Notes: a model not told the origin generated them from the sequence alone. A DNA stretch of 57,620 bases from Actinomycetota bacterium (GCA_020161245.1 JAIUOK010000030.1:1-57620); one strand, 5' to 3'; numbered from the stretch's first letter, positions 15,238-23,580 are shown. Program-made: numbers and translations.

Positions 15238-16599
15238 ATGAGCGCGCGCCGGCCGGTCGGCCCGGTCGACACCATCTGGCTGCGGATGGACCGGCCCACC
15301 AACCTCATGGTGATCGACAGCGTCATGTGGCTCGACGCCCCGCTCGACATGGAGCGGCTGCGGTCGGTGCTGCACCGCCGTCTCGTCGACCGGTTCCCCG
15401 TGTTCCACCAGCGCATCGCCGAGGGCACGCCGTCCTGGCTGCCGCCGCAGTGGGAGGACGACCCCGACTTCGACCTCGACCACCACCTGACCGAGACTCG
15501 GCTGGCCGACGGGGCGGGCGAGGCCGAGCTGTCGGCCTTCGTCGAGTCGCGGATGCGCACCCCGCTCGACCGCGCGCACCCGCTGTGGGAGATCGCCGTC
15601 GTCCAGGGCTACGCCGGCGGCGCCGCCGTGGTGTCGCGCTTCCACCACGCCATCGCCGACGGCATCGCGCTCGCGCAGGTTCTCCTCTCCCTCACCGACG
15701 AGGACGAGACCGGCGACCTCGTCGAGGACTTCGTCGAGATCCCGCGCACGAGCGGCTGGACGCTGTCGGTGCCGGTCGATGCGGCCAAGGGCCTGGTGTC
15801 GACCGCGACCCGCTTCGCCCGGCCGTCGCTGCTCCAGGACGCCGCGACGCTCGCGTCGCAGACGCTGCACATCGCCGACAAGCTGCTGCTCGGCAGCAAC
15901 CCTCCCGGGCCGTTGCTGGGCAGGCCGGGCATCGAGAAGCGCGCGGTGTGGTCGCGTCCGCACCCCCTCTCGCAGATCAAGCGCATCGGCCGCGAGGCCG
16001 GCGCGACGGTCAACGACGTCCTCGTGTCCGCGGTCGCTGGTGCGCTGTCGTCGTACGTCGTCGACGAGGGGGGCGAGCCGGAGGACCTCGTCACGATGGT
16101 GCCGGTGAACCTGCGTCCGCTCGACAAGCCGCTGCCGCGCGAGCTCGGCAACAAGTTCGCCCTGGCCATGCTGCCGCTGCCGCTCTCGGCGGGCGACGCC
16201 AAGGCCCGGCTGGCGGCGAGCAAGCACCGGATGGACTCCATCAAGGCATCACCCGAGGCGCTCATCACCTTCGGCCTCATCAACGCGATCGGCATGACCC
16301 ACTCGCGCATCGAGGACCTGCTGGTCGACTTCTTCTCGGCCAAGGCCATCGGTGTCACCACCAACGTCATGGGGCCGATGACGGGCCGCTACCTCGCCGG
16401 CAGCCGGATCCACGGGATCCTCGGCTGGGTGCCGGGGTCGGGCAACCAGACGGTCGGCGTCTGCATCTTCAGCTACGACAGCACCGTCCGAGTCGGCTTC
16501 AAGGTCGACGCCACCGTCGTGCCCCAGGCCGAGCGCCTGGTCGACGCCTTCGACCAGGAGCTCGACGACCTCGCGCGCATCGCATCACGCACTGCCTAG
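15238..16599 (+). CDS. Wax ester synthase/diacylglycerol acyltransferase (WS/DGAT)
   Basis: 453 residues, typical for this family. The catalytic HHxxxDG motif is SRFHHAIADG (about residues 135-141). The conserved NDVLVSAVAG block and the C-terminal TTNVMGPM and VPGSGNQTVGVCIFSYD blocks are also there. These enzymes esterify acyl-CoA to diacylglycerol or fatty alcohols to make storage lipids at the membrane and lipid-body surface, and they are hallmark actinobacterial enzymes. ATG at 15238. The SRPBCC gene follows after 11 bases and is likely in the same operon. Confidence 0.93.
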   Translation: MSARRPVGPVDTIWLRMDRPTNLMVIDSVMWLDAPLDMERLRSVLHRRLVDRFPVFHQRIAEGTPSWLPPQWEDDPDFDLDHHLTETRLADGAGEAELSAFVESRMRTPLDRAHPLWEIAVVQGYAGGAAVVSRFHHAIADGIALAQVLLSLTDEDETGDLVEDFVEIPRTSGWTLSVPVDAAKGLVSTATRFARPSLLQDAATLASQTLHIADKLLLGSNPPGPLLGRPGIEKRAVWSRPHPLSQIKRIGREAGATVNDVLVSAVAGALSSYVVDEGGEPEDLVTMVPVNLRPLDKPLPRELGNKFALAMLPLPLSAGDAKARLAASKHRMDSIKASPEALITFGLINAIGMTHSRIEDLLVDFFSAKAIGVTTNVMGPMTGRYLAGSRIHGILGWVPGSGNQTVGVCIFSYDSTVRVGFKVDATVVPQAERLVDAFDQELDDLARIASRTA

Positions 16600-16610
16600 G
16601 AGGCGCAGCC

Positions 16611-17042
16611 ATGCCCACCGACGAGGCGACCCGGACCGTCCATGTCGACGCCGCTCCCGAGCAGGTCCTCGCCACCATCCGCGCGGTCGAGCACCAGTCC
16701 GAGTGGGTGCCCGAGATCCGCACGTCCGAGGTGCTCGAGCGCGACGACGCCAGGCTGCCGGCGCTCGCCCGCTTCACGGCGTCGACGCCGGTGGGCACCG
16801 ACGAGTACACGCTGGCGTACCGGCACCGCGAGGACGGCATGGCGTGGTCGCTCGCCAAGGGCAAGCTGCAGACCGGGCAGGACGCCGACTACGCGATCGT
16901 CGCCTCCGGCGAAGGCAGCGACGTCACGTTCTCACTGCGCATCAGCCACAACCTGCCGCTTCCCGGCTTCCTGCGGCGCAAGGTGATCGGCGACCTTGTG
17001 AAGAGCACCACCGACGGGCTGACCAGGCGGCTCGCCGGCTGA
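16611..17042 (+). CDS. SRPBCC-family ligand-binding protein
   Basis: 143 residues with a START/Bet v1-like helix-grip pattern. It opens TRTVHVDAAPEQVLATIRAV and has an EWVPEIRTSEVLERDD turn and a C-terminal helix ending KSTTDGLTRRLAG. Such proteins bind hydrophobic ligands in a deep cavity. Following a WS/DGAT gene with an AGGAGG site in the gap, it could handle a lipid or acyl intermediate, but this is inference. Its last 111 bases overlap the convergent ion-channel gene. Confidence 0.8.
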   Translation: MPTDEATRTVHVDAAPEQVLATIRAVEHQSEWVPEIRTSEVLERDDARLPALARFTASTPVGTDEYTLAYRHREDGMAWSLAKGKLQTGQDADYAIVASGEGSDVTFSLRISHNLPLPGFLRRKVIGDLVKSTTDGLTRRLAG

Positions 17043-17882
17043 CGCCGCGGGCGCCCGGCCGCGCAGCTGCTGCTCGAGGTCGGCCAGGGTCCGCTGCACG
17101 TCTGCCAGGCGTGTCAGCAGCTCGGCGTCGTCGCGGCGCTCGCGCTCCACCTCCTCCTCGCGGGCCTTCTCCATCGACGAGATCACGATGCCGATGAGCA
17201 GGTTGAAGACGAGGAACGCGGCGACCACCACGTAGCTGAGGAAGAACGGCACTGCCAGCGGGCTGACCGGCTCGGCCTCGGCCAGGTAGGTGGGGAAGTT
17301 CTCGAGCGTGAGCAGCACGAACAGCGTGAGCATCGCCCGCCCGATCGTGCCCCACGTGTCGGGCAGCGCCGCGCCGAACAGCGCCCAGCCGACCATGCCG
17401 TAGACGAAGAGCAGCAGGACGGTGAGCACCACCATGCTGAAGACCGACGGGATGCTCTTGATGACGGTGAGCATCAGCATCCGCGCGTCCGGGAGGAACC
17501 GCACCAGCCGGACGACCCGGGCCAGCCGCAGCAGGCGCAGAAGGGTCGCCTGCTCGCGGATCCCGGGGATCAGCGCAGCGCCCACGACGACGAGGTCGAA
17601 GACGTTCCAGCCGTCGCGGAAGAAGTCGCGCGGCCGGCGCCCGTACGACGCGATACGCAGCCCGAGCTCGACGACGAAGACGCAGTAGAAGAGCAGGTCG
17701 AGGGCAATGAGGACGCCGCCGTAGCGCGCCATCACCTCGGGGTAGGTCTCGAGGCCGAGGACAACGGCGTTGGCGACGATGACGGCGGCGATCGCGGCGT
17801 TGAACCGCGACGAGTCGACGAGCCGGGCGAGACGAGAGTCCCGCCCGGCCCGTCGTCCTCCGCTGCGACGGGGAGGGTTCAC
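16932..17882 (-). CDS. Voltage-gated ion channel, bacterial NaChBac-like
   Basis: 316 residues with six transmembrane helices. S4 carries spaced arginines (LLRLLRLARVVRLVRFLPDA). The pore loop reads LTLENFPTYL near residue 195, comparable to the TLESW filter of bacterial sodium channels, with Asn-Phe replacing Ser-Trp. A long C-terminal coiled coil (KAREEEVERERRDDAELLTR onward) fits the tetramerisation bundle. Its GTG at 17882 overlaps the TerC stop (GTGA), so it is co-translated with terC and falls under the same riboswitch. The C-terminus extends 111 bases antisense into the SRPBCC gene, which is unusually long for a convergent overlap. Ion selectivity is not decided by sequence. Confidence 0.83.
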   Translation of the reverse strand: MNPPRRSGGRRAGRDSRLARLVDSSRFNAAIAAVIVANAVVLGLETYPEVMARYGGVLIALDLLFYCVFVVELGLRIASYGRRPRDFFRDGWNVFDLVVVGAALIPGIREQATLLRLLRLARVVRLVRFLPDARMLMLTVIKSIPSVFSMVVLTVLLLFVYGMVGWALFGAALPDTWGTIGRAMLTLFVLLTLENFPTYLAEAEPVSPLAVPFFLSYVVVAAFLVFNLLIGIVISSMEKAREEEVERERRDDAELLTRLADVQRTLADLEQQLRGRAPAASAGEPPGQPVGGALHKVADHLAPQEAGKRQVVADAQ

Positions 17883-18997
17883 GCGGACGAGCGCTCAGGT
17901 TCGTGGCTGGCCTTCTCGTCCCCGGCCGCGTCGCGCGGCTGGTGGCCGTCGGACGACGGGCTCCCGGACCCGTCGTCCGACGGCTCCGCCGGGGCCGCAG
18001 GGGGTCGGCCGTCGGCGGGGCTGGTGGTGCCGCGCGCGTGGGCGTGCTCGTCGGCGTGGTGACCGACGTCCAGCGGGCGGCGTCCCTGCCCGCGCGTCGC
18101 GCGCAGGCTCAGGGCGATGGAGGCGGTGATGATGGTGGTGACCACCAGGAGCGACACCGTGGTCGGGATCTTCACGATGTCGACGACGAGGAACATCTTG
18201 ATACCGACCCAGACCAGCACCAGCGCCAGGCCCACCTTGAGGTAGATGAAGCGGTGGATCAGGTCGGCGAGCAGGAAGTACATGGCGCGCAGGCCGAGGA
18301 TCGCGAAGGCGTTGGCCGCGAAGACGAGGAACGGCTCGCTGGTCACCGCGAAGATCGCGGGGATCGAGTCGATGGCGAACACGATGTCGGTGAGCTCGAT
18401 CATCACGAGCACCAGCAGGAGCGGCGTCGCCACGAGCTTGCCGGCCTTGCGCACCAGCAGCTTCTGGCCGTGGTACTCGTCGGTCGACGGGACCTTGCGG
18501 TACCACCACGCGACGATCTTCGACTTCGACGGGTCGGGGTGGCTGTTGCGCGTCTTCCACATCTTCCAGCCGGTCCAGATCAGGAAGACCGCGAAGATGT
18601 AGAGCACGAACGAGAACGAGGCGATCAGCGCCGAGCCGGCCGCGATGAAGATCGCGCGGAAGACGAGCGCGCCGAGCACGCCGAGGAACAGCACGCGGTG
18701 CTGGTACTGCCGCGGCACCGCGAAGAAACTGAAGATGATCGCCCAGACGAAGACGTTGTCGACGGCGAGCGACTTCTCGATGACGTAGCCGGCGAAGTAC
18801 TGCTGGCCGAACTCGGCGCCGTACACCGCCCAGATCACGCCACCGGCGATGACGCCGATGGTCACCCAGATGCCGCTCCAGATCGCGGCTTCCTTGACCT
18901 TGATCTCGTGGGCATCGCGGTGCAGGAACAGGTCGACGGCGAGCATCACGAGGATCGCGCCGACGACGGCGACCCACGCGAGCAGGGACACATCCAT
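17879..18997 (-). CDS. TerC family membrane protein (metal exporter type)
   Basis: 372 residues with seven or more membrane helices. The TerC core has acidic membrane motifs: ILVMLAVDLFLHRDAHEI, VIEKSLAVDNVFVWAIIF and VMIELTDIVFAIDSIPAIF. These Asp/Glu residues are typical of TerC/Alx proteins linked to Mn2+ homeostasis and metal loading of exported proteins. The last ~70 residues are a hydrophilic His/Pro/Ser tail. The start is ATG 18997 with GGGGAG before it. A yybP-ykoY type Mn2+ riboswitch lies upstream, which supports manganese export as the function over tellurite resistance. It is first gene of an operon with the ion channel. Confidence 0.92.
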   Translation of the reverse strand: MDVSLLAWVAVVGAILVMLAVDLFLHRDAHEIKVKEAAIWSGIWVTIGVIAGGVIWAVYGAEFGQQYFAGYVIEKSLAVDNVFVWAIIFSFFAVPRQYQHRVLFLGVLGALVFRAIFIAAGSALIASFSFVLYIFAVFLIWTGWKMWKTRNSHPDPSKSKIVAWWYRKVPSTDEYHGQKLLVRKAGKLVATPLLLVLVMIELTDIVFAIDSIPAIFAVTSEPFLVFAANAFAILGLRAMYFLLADLIHRFIYLKVGLALVLVWVGIKMFLVVDIVKIPTTVSLLVVTTIITASIALSLRATRGQGRRPLDVGHHADEHAHARGTTSPADGRPPAAPAEPSDDGSGSPSSDGHQPRDAAGDEKASHEPERSSA

Positions 18998-19034
18998 GGG
19001 GTCTCCCCAGGTCGAACGGCACACCGGAAGACGT

Positions 19035-19143
19035 GCCGTGCTGGCCTGGTCTCCTCCACCTTCCGGCTGGGACCGGCGGGCGGCGCCCCGGGCGGCTCAC
19101 GGGCCGCCGTACTGACGAGGTCGCTCTTGCTGGAGTACTCCCC
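19035..19143 (-). promoter_or_regulatory. yybP-ykoY (Mn2+-sensing) riboswitch upstream of terC
   Basis: Read on the minus strand, the conserved 5' block GGGGAGTACTCC (19143-19132) is followed by CCTCGTCAGTACGGC. A GC stem comes next, then CCGGTCCCAGCCGGAAGGTG and GAGGAGACCA. The GGGGAGTA and AGACC blocks, with GTCAGTAC between, are the hallmark of the yybP-ykoY class, which binds Mn2+ and often precedes TerC/Alx or MntP-type exporters. Metal binding normally switches expression on. The limits are approximate. Confidence 0.83.
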
Positions 19144-19562
19144 GCACGAAACATAAAGCACGAATCCAACTTCGTGCAAATCCTCGGCGACAGCCGAACC
19201 TTCAACCAGGCCCCTGGTTTGCAGGTGAAGGTGCCCCTGCTTGCGATAGAAGCAAGGAATCAGCCCCAGGCGATCCCCAAGCAGGGGTGATCGAGGTGGG
19301 CTGTCCACAGCCCGGCCCCGGTGGCGATGCCCACCGTCTCCACCGAGGTGTAGCGCGAGGCGGCCGAGCCGGCATGGACACAGCGGTCCAGGAGAGTCTC
19401 GCCGGCCGGTGCCGCCACTACCTCGTGACTCCGACGGGGAGGGTCAGCAACGCCTCTCGCCTGGGGAGACGAAGCGCAGCGAGACCCGTCCTGTGGACTG
19501 CCTGGGGCGGAAATCTTGCTTCTATCGCAAGCGGGGGCACCTTCACCCGTCACGGCGGAGGG
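19144..19562. other. Intergenic region holding an inverted-repeat element; no clear gene
   Basis: About 420 bases lie between the riboswitch and ecfT. They are less GC-rich than the surrounding genes. The inverted repeat described separately occupies 19224-19549. A minus-strand frame of 97 codons crosses it but has no recognisable protein pattern. The terC promoter must lie upstream of 19143, though I could not fix its boxes. Confidence 0.6.
19224..19549. repeat. Small element with 33-bp terminal inverted repeats
   Basis: The arm 19224-19256 and the arm 19517-19549 are inverted copies with one mismatch. Each arm contains a small internal dyad (CTTGC...GCAAG). About 260 bases separate the arms, and no transposase frame is present. 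This resembles a MITE-like or other palindromic intergenic repeat. I see no target duplication, so its mobility is unproven. Confidence 0.75.
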
Positions 19563-20165
19563 TCAGTCGTCGAGGCCTCGTGCGAGGAGGGCGTCGCCGA
19601 GGGCAGTGGCCTGGCGGAGGGAGCGGACGACGAGGGCCACGCCGTAGGCCTGGGGGGCGAACCGCACGCCCCGGGCGCGCTGCGCGTCGCGGACGTCCTG
19701 GGCGATGCCGACGACCACCGGCACCGACCGCATCGCGAGCGCGATCATCAGCCCGACGCGCTCGGGATCGACGCCGACGACGCGCAGCGGGCGGCAGGCG
19801 GCGACGACGGCGTCGGCCATCGCCGTCGTGCGGGTCGTGAGGGTGACGAGCGCCGCGGCCAGCACGAGCACCACGATCGTGCCGACGACGGTCAGCGCCA
19901 TCTGCCATCCCGACGTCCAGACCTGCACGCCGGCGATGACGACGAGGAACCACAGCAGCGGGCGCACCTGGCGCGCCACCAGCGACGGGCCGATGCCCGC
20001 CACCGCGTAGCCGACGAGCACCAGGGCCAGCACGGCACCGACCTGCCAGGCCGACTGCAGCCAGATGGTGACGATGCTCAGCGCCAGCAGGCCGAGCAGC
20101 TTCGCGCCGGCCGGCAGCCGGTGCAGCAGCGACGTGCCGGGCACGAACAGCGAGAGGTCGGTCAT
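19563..20165 (-). CDS. ecfT: ECF transporter transmembrane protein EcfT (BioN-type)
   Basis: 200 residues with several hydrophobic helices. The C-terminal coupling helix carries an Ala-Arg-Gly type motif: DAQRARGVRFAP and, near the end, GDALLARGLDD. EcfT links the substrate-binding S-component to the ATPases in energy-coupling-factor vitamin transporters. Its ATG overlaps the ecfA stop (ATGA). With BioY encoded four genes upstream, biotin is the expected substrate. It is the last gene of the five-gene operon. Confidence 0.9.
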   Translation of the reverse strand: MTDLSLFVPGTSLLHRLPAGAKLLGLLALSIVTIWLQSAWQVGAVLALVLVGYAVAGIGPSLVARQVRPLLWFLVVIAGVQVWTSGWQMALTVVGTIVVLVLAAALVTLTTRTTAMADAVVAACRPLRVVGVDPERVGLMIALAMRSVPVVVGIAQDVRDAQRARGVRFAPQAYGVALVVRSLRQATALGDALLARGLDD

Positions 20166-20848
20166 GCCATGAGCCGGCGGTAGTGATCGACGGCACCGGC
20201 GGGAGCGTCGTCGTGCACGAGCCGGCCCTCGTCGAAGACGAGCACCCGGTCGAAGCCGGCGAGCAGGTCGAGCTGGTGGGTGACGAGCAGCACCTGCTGC
20301 GGCAGCGAGGCGACGACGTCGCCGATCCGGCGCGCGTTGCGCAGGTCGAGCAGCGTGGTGGGCTCGTCGAGCACGAGGACGTCGGGCTCGGTGATGAGCA
20401 CCGAGCACAGCGCTAGCAGCTGCTTCTCGCCTCCCGACAGCGTGTGGGCGGGGCTGTCGGCCAGTGCGGACAGGCCGAAGCGGGCGAGTGCGTCGTCGAC
20501 CACGGGGTCGGCCGCCGCACCGCGCAAGCCCTTGCGCCGCAGCCCGAAGGCGACGTCCTCCCGCACCGTGGGCATGACGATCTGCGAGTCGGGATCGGTG
20601 AAGCAGAAGCCGACCTTCTGCCGCACCGCTCTGCCCTCGCGCACGGTGTCGAGCCCGTCGACGGTCACCGTGCCGCGCGTCGGCTCGACCAGCCCGTTGA
20701 GCAGCCGCGCGAACGTCGACTTGCCCGAGCCGTTCGACCCGACGACGCCGATGCGGTGCTCCGACAGCGTCACCTCGACGCCGTCGAGCACCGTCCGCCG
20801 CGCCGCGCCCGCGCCATAGACCTGCGAGACGCCGGATACCTCGATCAC
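20162..20848 (-). CDS. ecfA: ECF transporter ATP-binding protein EcfA (BioM-type)
   Basis: 228 residues with all ABC ATPase motifs. Walker A is GSNGSGKST, the Q-loop region is FTDPDSQIVMPTV, the signature is LSGGEKQ, Walker B is VLVLDEPTTLLD and the switch His is in VTHQLD. It powers biotin uptake together with EcfT and BioY. Only one ATPase gene is present, so it probably works as a homodimer, as BioM does in group I biotin ECF transporters. GTG at 20848 overlaps the thiolase stop (GTGA). Confidence 0.92.
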   Translation of the reverse strand: MIEVSGVSQVYGAGAARRTVLDGVEVTLSEHRIGVVGSNGSGKSTFARLLNGLVEPTRGTVTVDGLDTVREGRAVRQKVGFCFTDPDSQIVMPTVREDVAFGLRRKGLRGAAADPVVDDALARFGLSALADSPAHTLSGGEKQLLALCSVLITEPDVLVLDEPTTLLDLRNARRIGDVVASLPQQVLLVTHQLDLLAGFDRVLVFDEGRLVHDDAPAGAVDHYRRLMA

Positions 20849-21978
20849 GGGCACCGCTCGACCACCAGGGCGACGCCCTGACCCCCTCCGGCGGCGATGG
20901 CGGCCAGCCCGTACCGACCGGCGCCCTCGCGTACGAGCTGCGAGAACAGTCGCACGACGAGCACAGCGCCCGACGCGCCCCACGGATGACCCAGCGCGAG
21001 CGCCCCGCCCTGCGGGCAGACCCGCTCGGGATCGAGGCCGAGCTCGTCGCAGCAGGCGAGCACCTGGCCGGCGAACGCCTCGTTGATCTCGACGACGTCG
21101 ACGTCGGGCAGCCGCAGACCGGCGCGCTCCAGCGCGAGCCGCACCGCGGGCACCAGCCCGATCCCCGGGCGCCGCGGATCGACGCCGGCGGTGGCCGACG
21201 AGAGCACACGCAGGCCCGTGACCCCCAGGTCCGCGTATGTGGCCGAGTCGACCAGGGCGACGGCCGCCGCCCCGTCGCTGATGCCGCAGGAGTTGCCCGC
21301 GGTGGCGGTCCCGCCCTCGCGGAACGCCGGCCGCAGCCGCGCGAGGCGCTCGACGGTCAGCGCCCGCGGCCGGTCGTCGCGGACGGCTCCCGCCACCTCC
21401 ACAACCTCGGCGTCGAAGGCACCAGCCCGGACGGCCTCGAGCGCACGCGCATGCGAGCGGGCGGCGTACTCGTCCTGCCGCTCGCGCGTGATCCCGCGCT
21501 CCTCGGCCAGCAGGTCGTTGGCCAGCCCCATGTCGGGGTCGAGGTCGGCGGTCGGCGCGAACGGTGCGCGCTCGTAGCGCACGGGCTGCGCGGACGCAGG
21601 CGAGGGCGGCCACGAGCGCCACGGCGCGGTCGACGCCGACTCCACCCCGCCGGCGACGACGGCCCCGCGCTCGGACCGCAGCGCCGAGGCCGCGACCGCG
21701 ATCGCGGCCAGGCCGCTCGCGCACTGCCGGTCCACGGTCAGCGCCGGCACCGAGAACGGCAGCCCGGCGGTCAGCGCAGCGACCCGCGCGACGTCGCCGC
21801 CCGGGCCCATGCAGTTGCCGAGCACGACCTCCGACACCGTCGGCCCCAGCCGCGCCAGGTCCGACGACGCCGCGGCGACGACCCCGCCCCCGAGCCGGGC
21901 GGCGTCGACACCGGCCAGCGACTGCCCCGCGGTGCCGATCGGTGTGCGGCGTGCAGCGACGATCACCGGCGCGCTCAC
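20845..21978 (-). CDS. Thiolase-family protein, YhfS-like, lacking the second catalytic Cys
   Basis: 377 residues, a little shorter than the ~390 usual. The nucleophilic Cys is in DRQCASGLAA, the Asn in VEINEAFAG and the active-site His in LALGHPWGASGA. The C-terminal CxG motif that supplies the second Cys reads AAIAAGGGQG, so that Cys is Ala. The acetyl-transfer reaction may therefore be altered or lost. The gene order bioY, acyl-CoA ligase, thiolase matches yhfU-yhfT-yhfS of Bacillus, a BirA-controlled biotin set, and a role in scavenging a pimelate-like precursor has been considered plausible. Its function here is inference. Stop and start overlap both neighbours by 4 bases. Confidence 0.82.
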   Translation of the reverse strand: MSAPVIVAARRTPIGTAGQSLAGVDAARLGGGVVAAASSDLARLGPTVSEVVLGNCMGPGGDVARVAALTAGLPFSVPALTVDRQCASGLAAIAVAASALRSERGAVVAGGVESASTAPWRSWPPSPASAQPVRYERAPFAPTADLDPDMGLANDLLAEERGITRERQDEYAARSHARALEAVRAGAFDAEVVEVAGAVRDDRPRALTVERLARLRPAFREGGTATAGNSCGISDGAAAVALVDSATYADLGVTGLRVLSSATAGVDPRRPGIGLVPAVRLALERAGLRLPDVDVVEINEAFAGQVLACCDELGLDPERVCPQGGALALGHPWGASGAVLVVRLFSQLVREGAGRYGLAAIAAGGGQGVALVVERCP

Positions 21979-22982
21979 GGGAGGAGCACCTCCGCCGATC
22001 CCGCCGCCACGGCTGCGGCGACGGCGGCGCGGTCGACCTTGCCGGCGGCGGTCAGCGGAAGCGGCGAGAGCCGGTAGAACAGCCGCGGCCGGGCCGTCGG
22101 CTCGAGCGCCGTGCGCGACAGCGAGCGCAGCGCCGCGGCGTCCTCCTCGCGCTCCACCACGAGCGCCACCACCGCGCCGAGGCCGGCGTGCGGGGCGCCC
22201 ACCACCACGGCCGGGCCGGACGCCGCGGGGAGTAGGGAGCCCTCGACGTCCGCGACATGCACGGTGGCGCCGCCCGTCACGACGACGTCGTCGCGCCCCT
22301 CGACGACGAGCACGCCGTCGTCGAGCAGCCGGCCGCGGTCGCCGACCGTCGCGAAACCGTCGTCGTCGACGGCGAACGGGCCCGAGCCCGCCGCGTAGCC
22401 GTCGGCGACGTACGGGGAGCGCACGTGGACGACGCCGTCGCGCACCGCGACCTCGGCGCCCGGGAACGGCCGCAGCGACAGCTCGTCGGCGCCCCACGCG
22501 ACGAACGAGAGCTCGGCAGCGCCGTAGTAGTGGTGCACGGTGATACCGGCGGCGGCCGCCTCGGCGGCAAGGGCACGGGAGAGCCGGTCGCCGGCCACGA
22601 TCGCAGCGGTGCCCGGGCTCGCGGAGCCGAGCGAGGCTGCCAGCACCGATGGCGTCACCACCCAGTGCGTGGCCGCCTCCGGCGACTCCGCCACCGGGCA
22701 GCCCAGGGCGGCGGCATGCACCCGCGTGAAGAGGTTCATCGTCCCGCTCAGGGGGCCCGGCACCCACAGCCGCGACGACCGCGAGATGCCGGCCAGGCGC
22801 GAGACGTGGCCGAACGAGGTCGTCCACGACGACGTCGTGCGCACCACCGCACGGGGGGTGCCGGACGTGCCCGAGGTGCGCAGCACGACACGGGCCCCGG
22901 CGAGGTGGGCGTCGAGGAAGGCGCCGACCGGGTCGTCGGACGCCAGCAGGTCGACGTCAGGCAGCGACGGGCTCGGCGTCAT
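21975..22982 (-). CDS. Short AMP-forming acyl-CoA ligase (ANL family), YhfT-like
   Basis: 335 residues, much shorter than the ~500 of ordinary acyl-CoA synthetases. The AMP P-loop VLRTSGTSGTPRAV already appears near residue 33, so the usual N-terminal ~130 residues are missing. Later motifs are intact: HHYYGAAELSF (A5), FATVGDRGRL (A7), VEGRDDVVVTGGATV (A8) and LPLTAAGKVDR (A10 Lys). It should activate a carboxylic acid to acyl-AMP/CoA. Position between bioY and the thiolase suggests a biotin-precursor or fatty-acid substrate. The ATG at 22982 lies inside the 3' end of bioY (26-base overlap), so the genes are tightly coupled. Confidence 0.83.
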   Translation of the reverse strand: MTPSPSLPDVDLLASDDPVGAFLDAHLAGARVVLRTSGTSGTPRAVVRTTSSWTTSFGHVSRLAGISRSSRLWVPGPLSGTMNLFTRVHAAALGCPVAESPEAATHWVVTPSVLAASLGSASPGTAAIVAGDRLSRALAAEAAAAGITVHHYYGAAELSFVAWGADELSLRPFPGAEVAVRDGVVHVRSPYVADGYAAGSGPFAVDDDGFATVGDRGRLLDDGVLVVEGRDDVVVTGGATVHVADVEGSLLPAASGPAVVVGAPHAGLGAVVALVVEREEDAAALRSLSRTALEPTARPRLFYRLSPLPLTAAGKVDRAAVAAAVAAGSAEVLLP

Positions 22983-23580
22983 CGACCGGCTCGTGCACGG
23001 GCAGGAGGTCCGGCATCGCCGCGTGGACGCCGCGGGCGACGAGCGCCGCCACGACCATCTTCACGGCGTCGCCGGGCAGGTAGATGGCGAGCGCCGCGAA
23101 GGCGGCGCTGAAGCCGAGCTTGCCGAAGACCATGAGGCCGGCGACGCCGCCCAGGTACATGAGCACCATGCCGCCGAGGACGTTGATCGGGATGCCCCAG
23201 CGCAGCTTGTACGGGGCGCCCATGCGGTAGGTCAGCCAGCCGACGAGCAGGGCCACGAACGGCCAGACGTAGAGGAAGCCGGCACTGGGGCTGGCGAACC
23301 ACGACAGCCCGCCGCGGCCGCCCGCGAGCAGCGGGAGCCCGAGCGCCACCAGGCCGAGGAAGAGCACGACCGACAGGAACCCGCGCCGGCCCCCGAGCAC
23401 CGCGCCGGCGAGCACGACGCCCATCGACTGCAGCGTGATCGGGACGGCGAACCCCGGGACCTGCAGGCCCGGGACGAGGCCGAGAGCCGCGATGACGCCG
23501 ACGAAGACGGCGACGAGCGCGAGGTCTCGCGCGGGACGTCGGGACGGACGGACGGCGTCGGTGGTCGGTGCGGTCGGCAC
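22957..23580 (-). CDS. bioY: Biotin transporter S-component BioY
   Basis: 207 residues with six hydrophobic helices. The BioY hallmarks are VPITLQSMGVVLAGAVLGGR in the first third, then FLYVWPFVALLVGW and YLPGDAVKMVVAALVARGVH. BioY binds biotin in the membrane and couples to EcfA/EcfT, which are encoded later in the same operon. The start is GTG at 23580. It is the first gene of the operon bioY, ligase, thiolase, ecfA, ecfT. No BirA or BioQ-type operator could be recognised upstream. Confidence 0.92.
   Translation of the reverse strand: MPTAPTTDAVRPSRRPARDLALVAVFVGVIAALGLVPGLQVPGFAVPITLQSMGVVLAGAVLGGRRGFLSVVLFLGLVALGLPLLAGGRGGLSWFASPSAGFLYVWPFVALLVGWLTYRMGAPYKLRWGIPINVLGGMVLMYLGGVAGLMVFGKLGFSAAFAALAIYLPGDAVKMVVAALVARGVHAAMPDLLPVHEPVDDAEPVAA

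Noticed and set aside
19260..19553. 97-codon minus-strand frame across the inverted-repeat element
   Set aside because: It includes both repeat arms and lacks a recognisable protein pattern. Judged non-coding.
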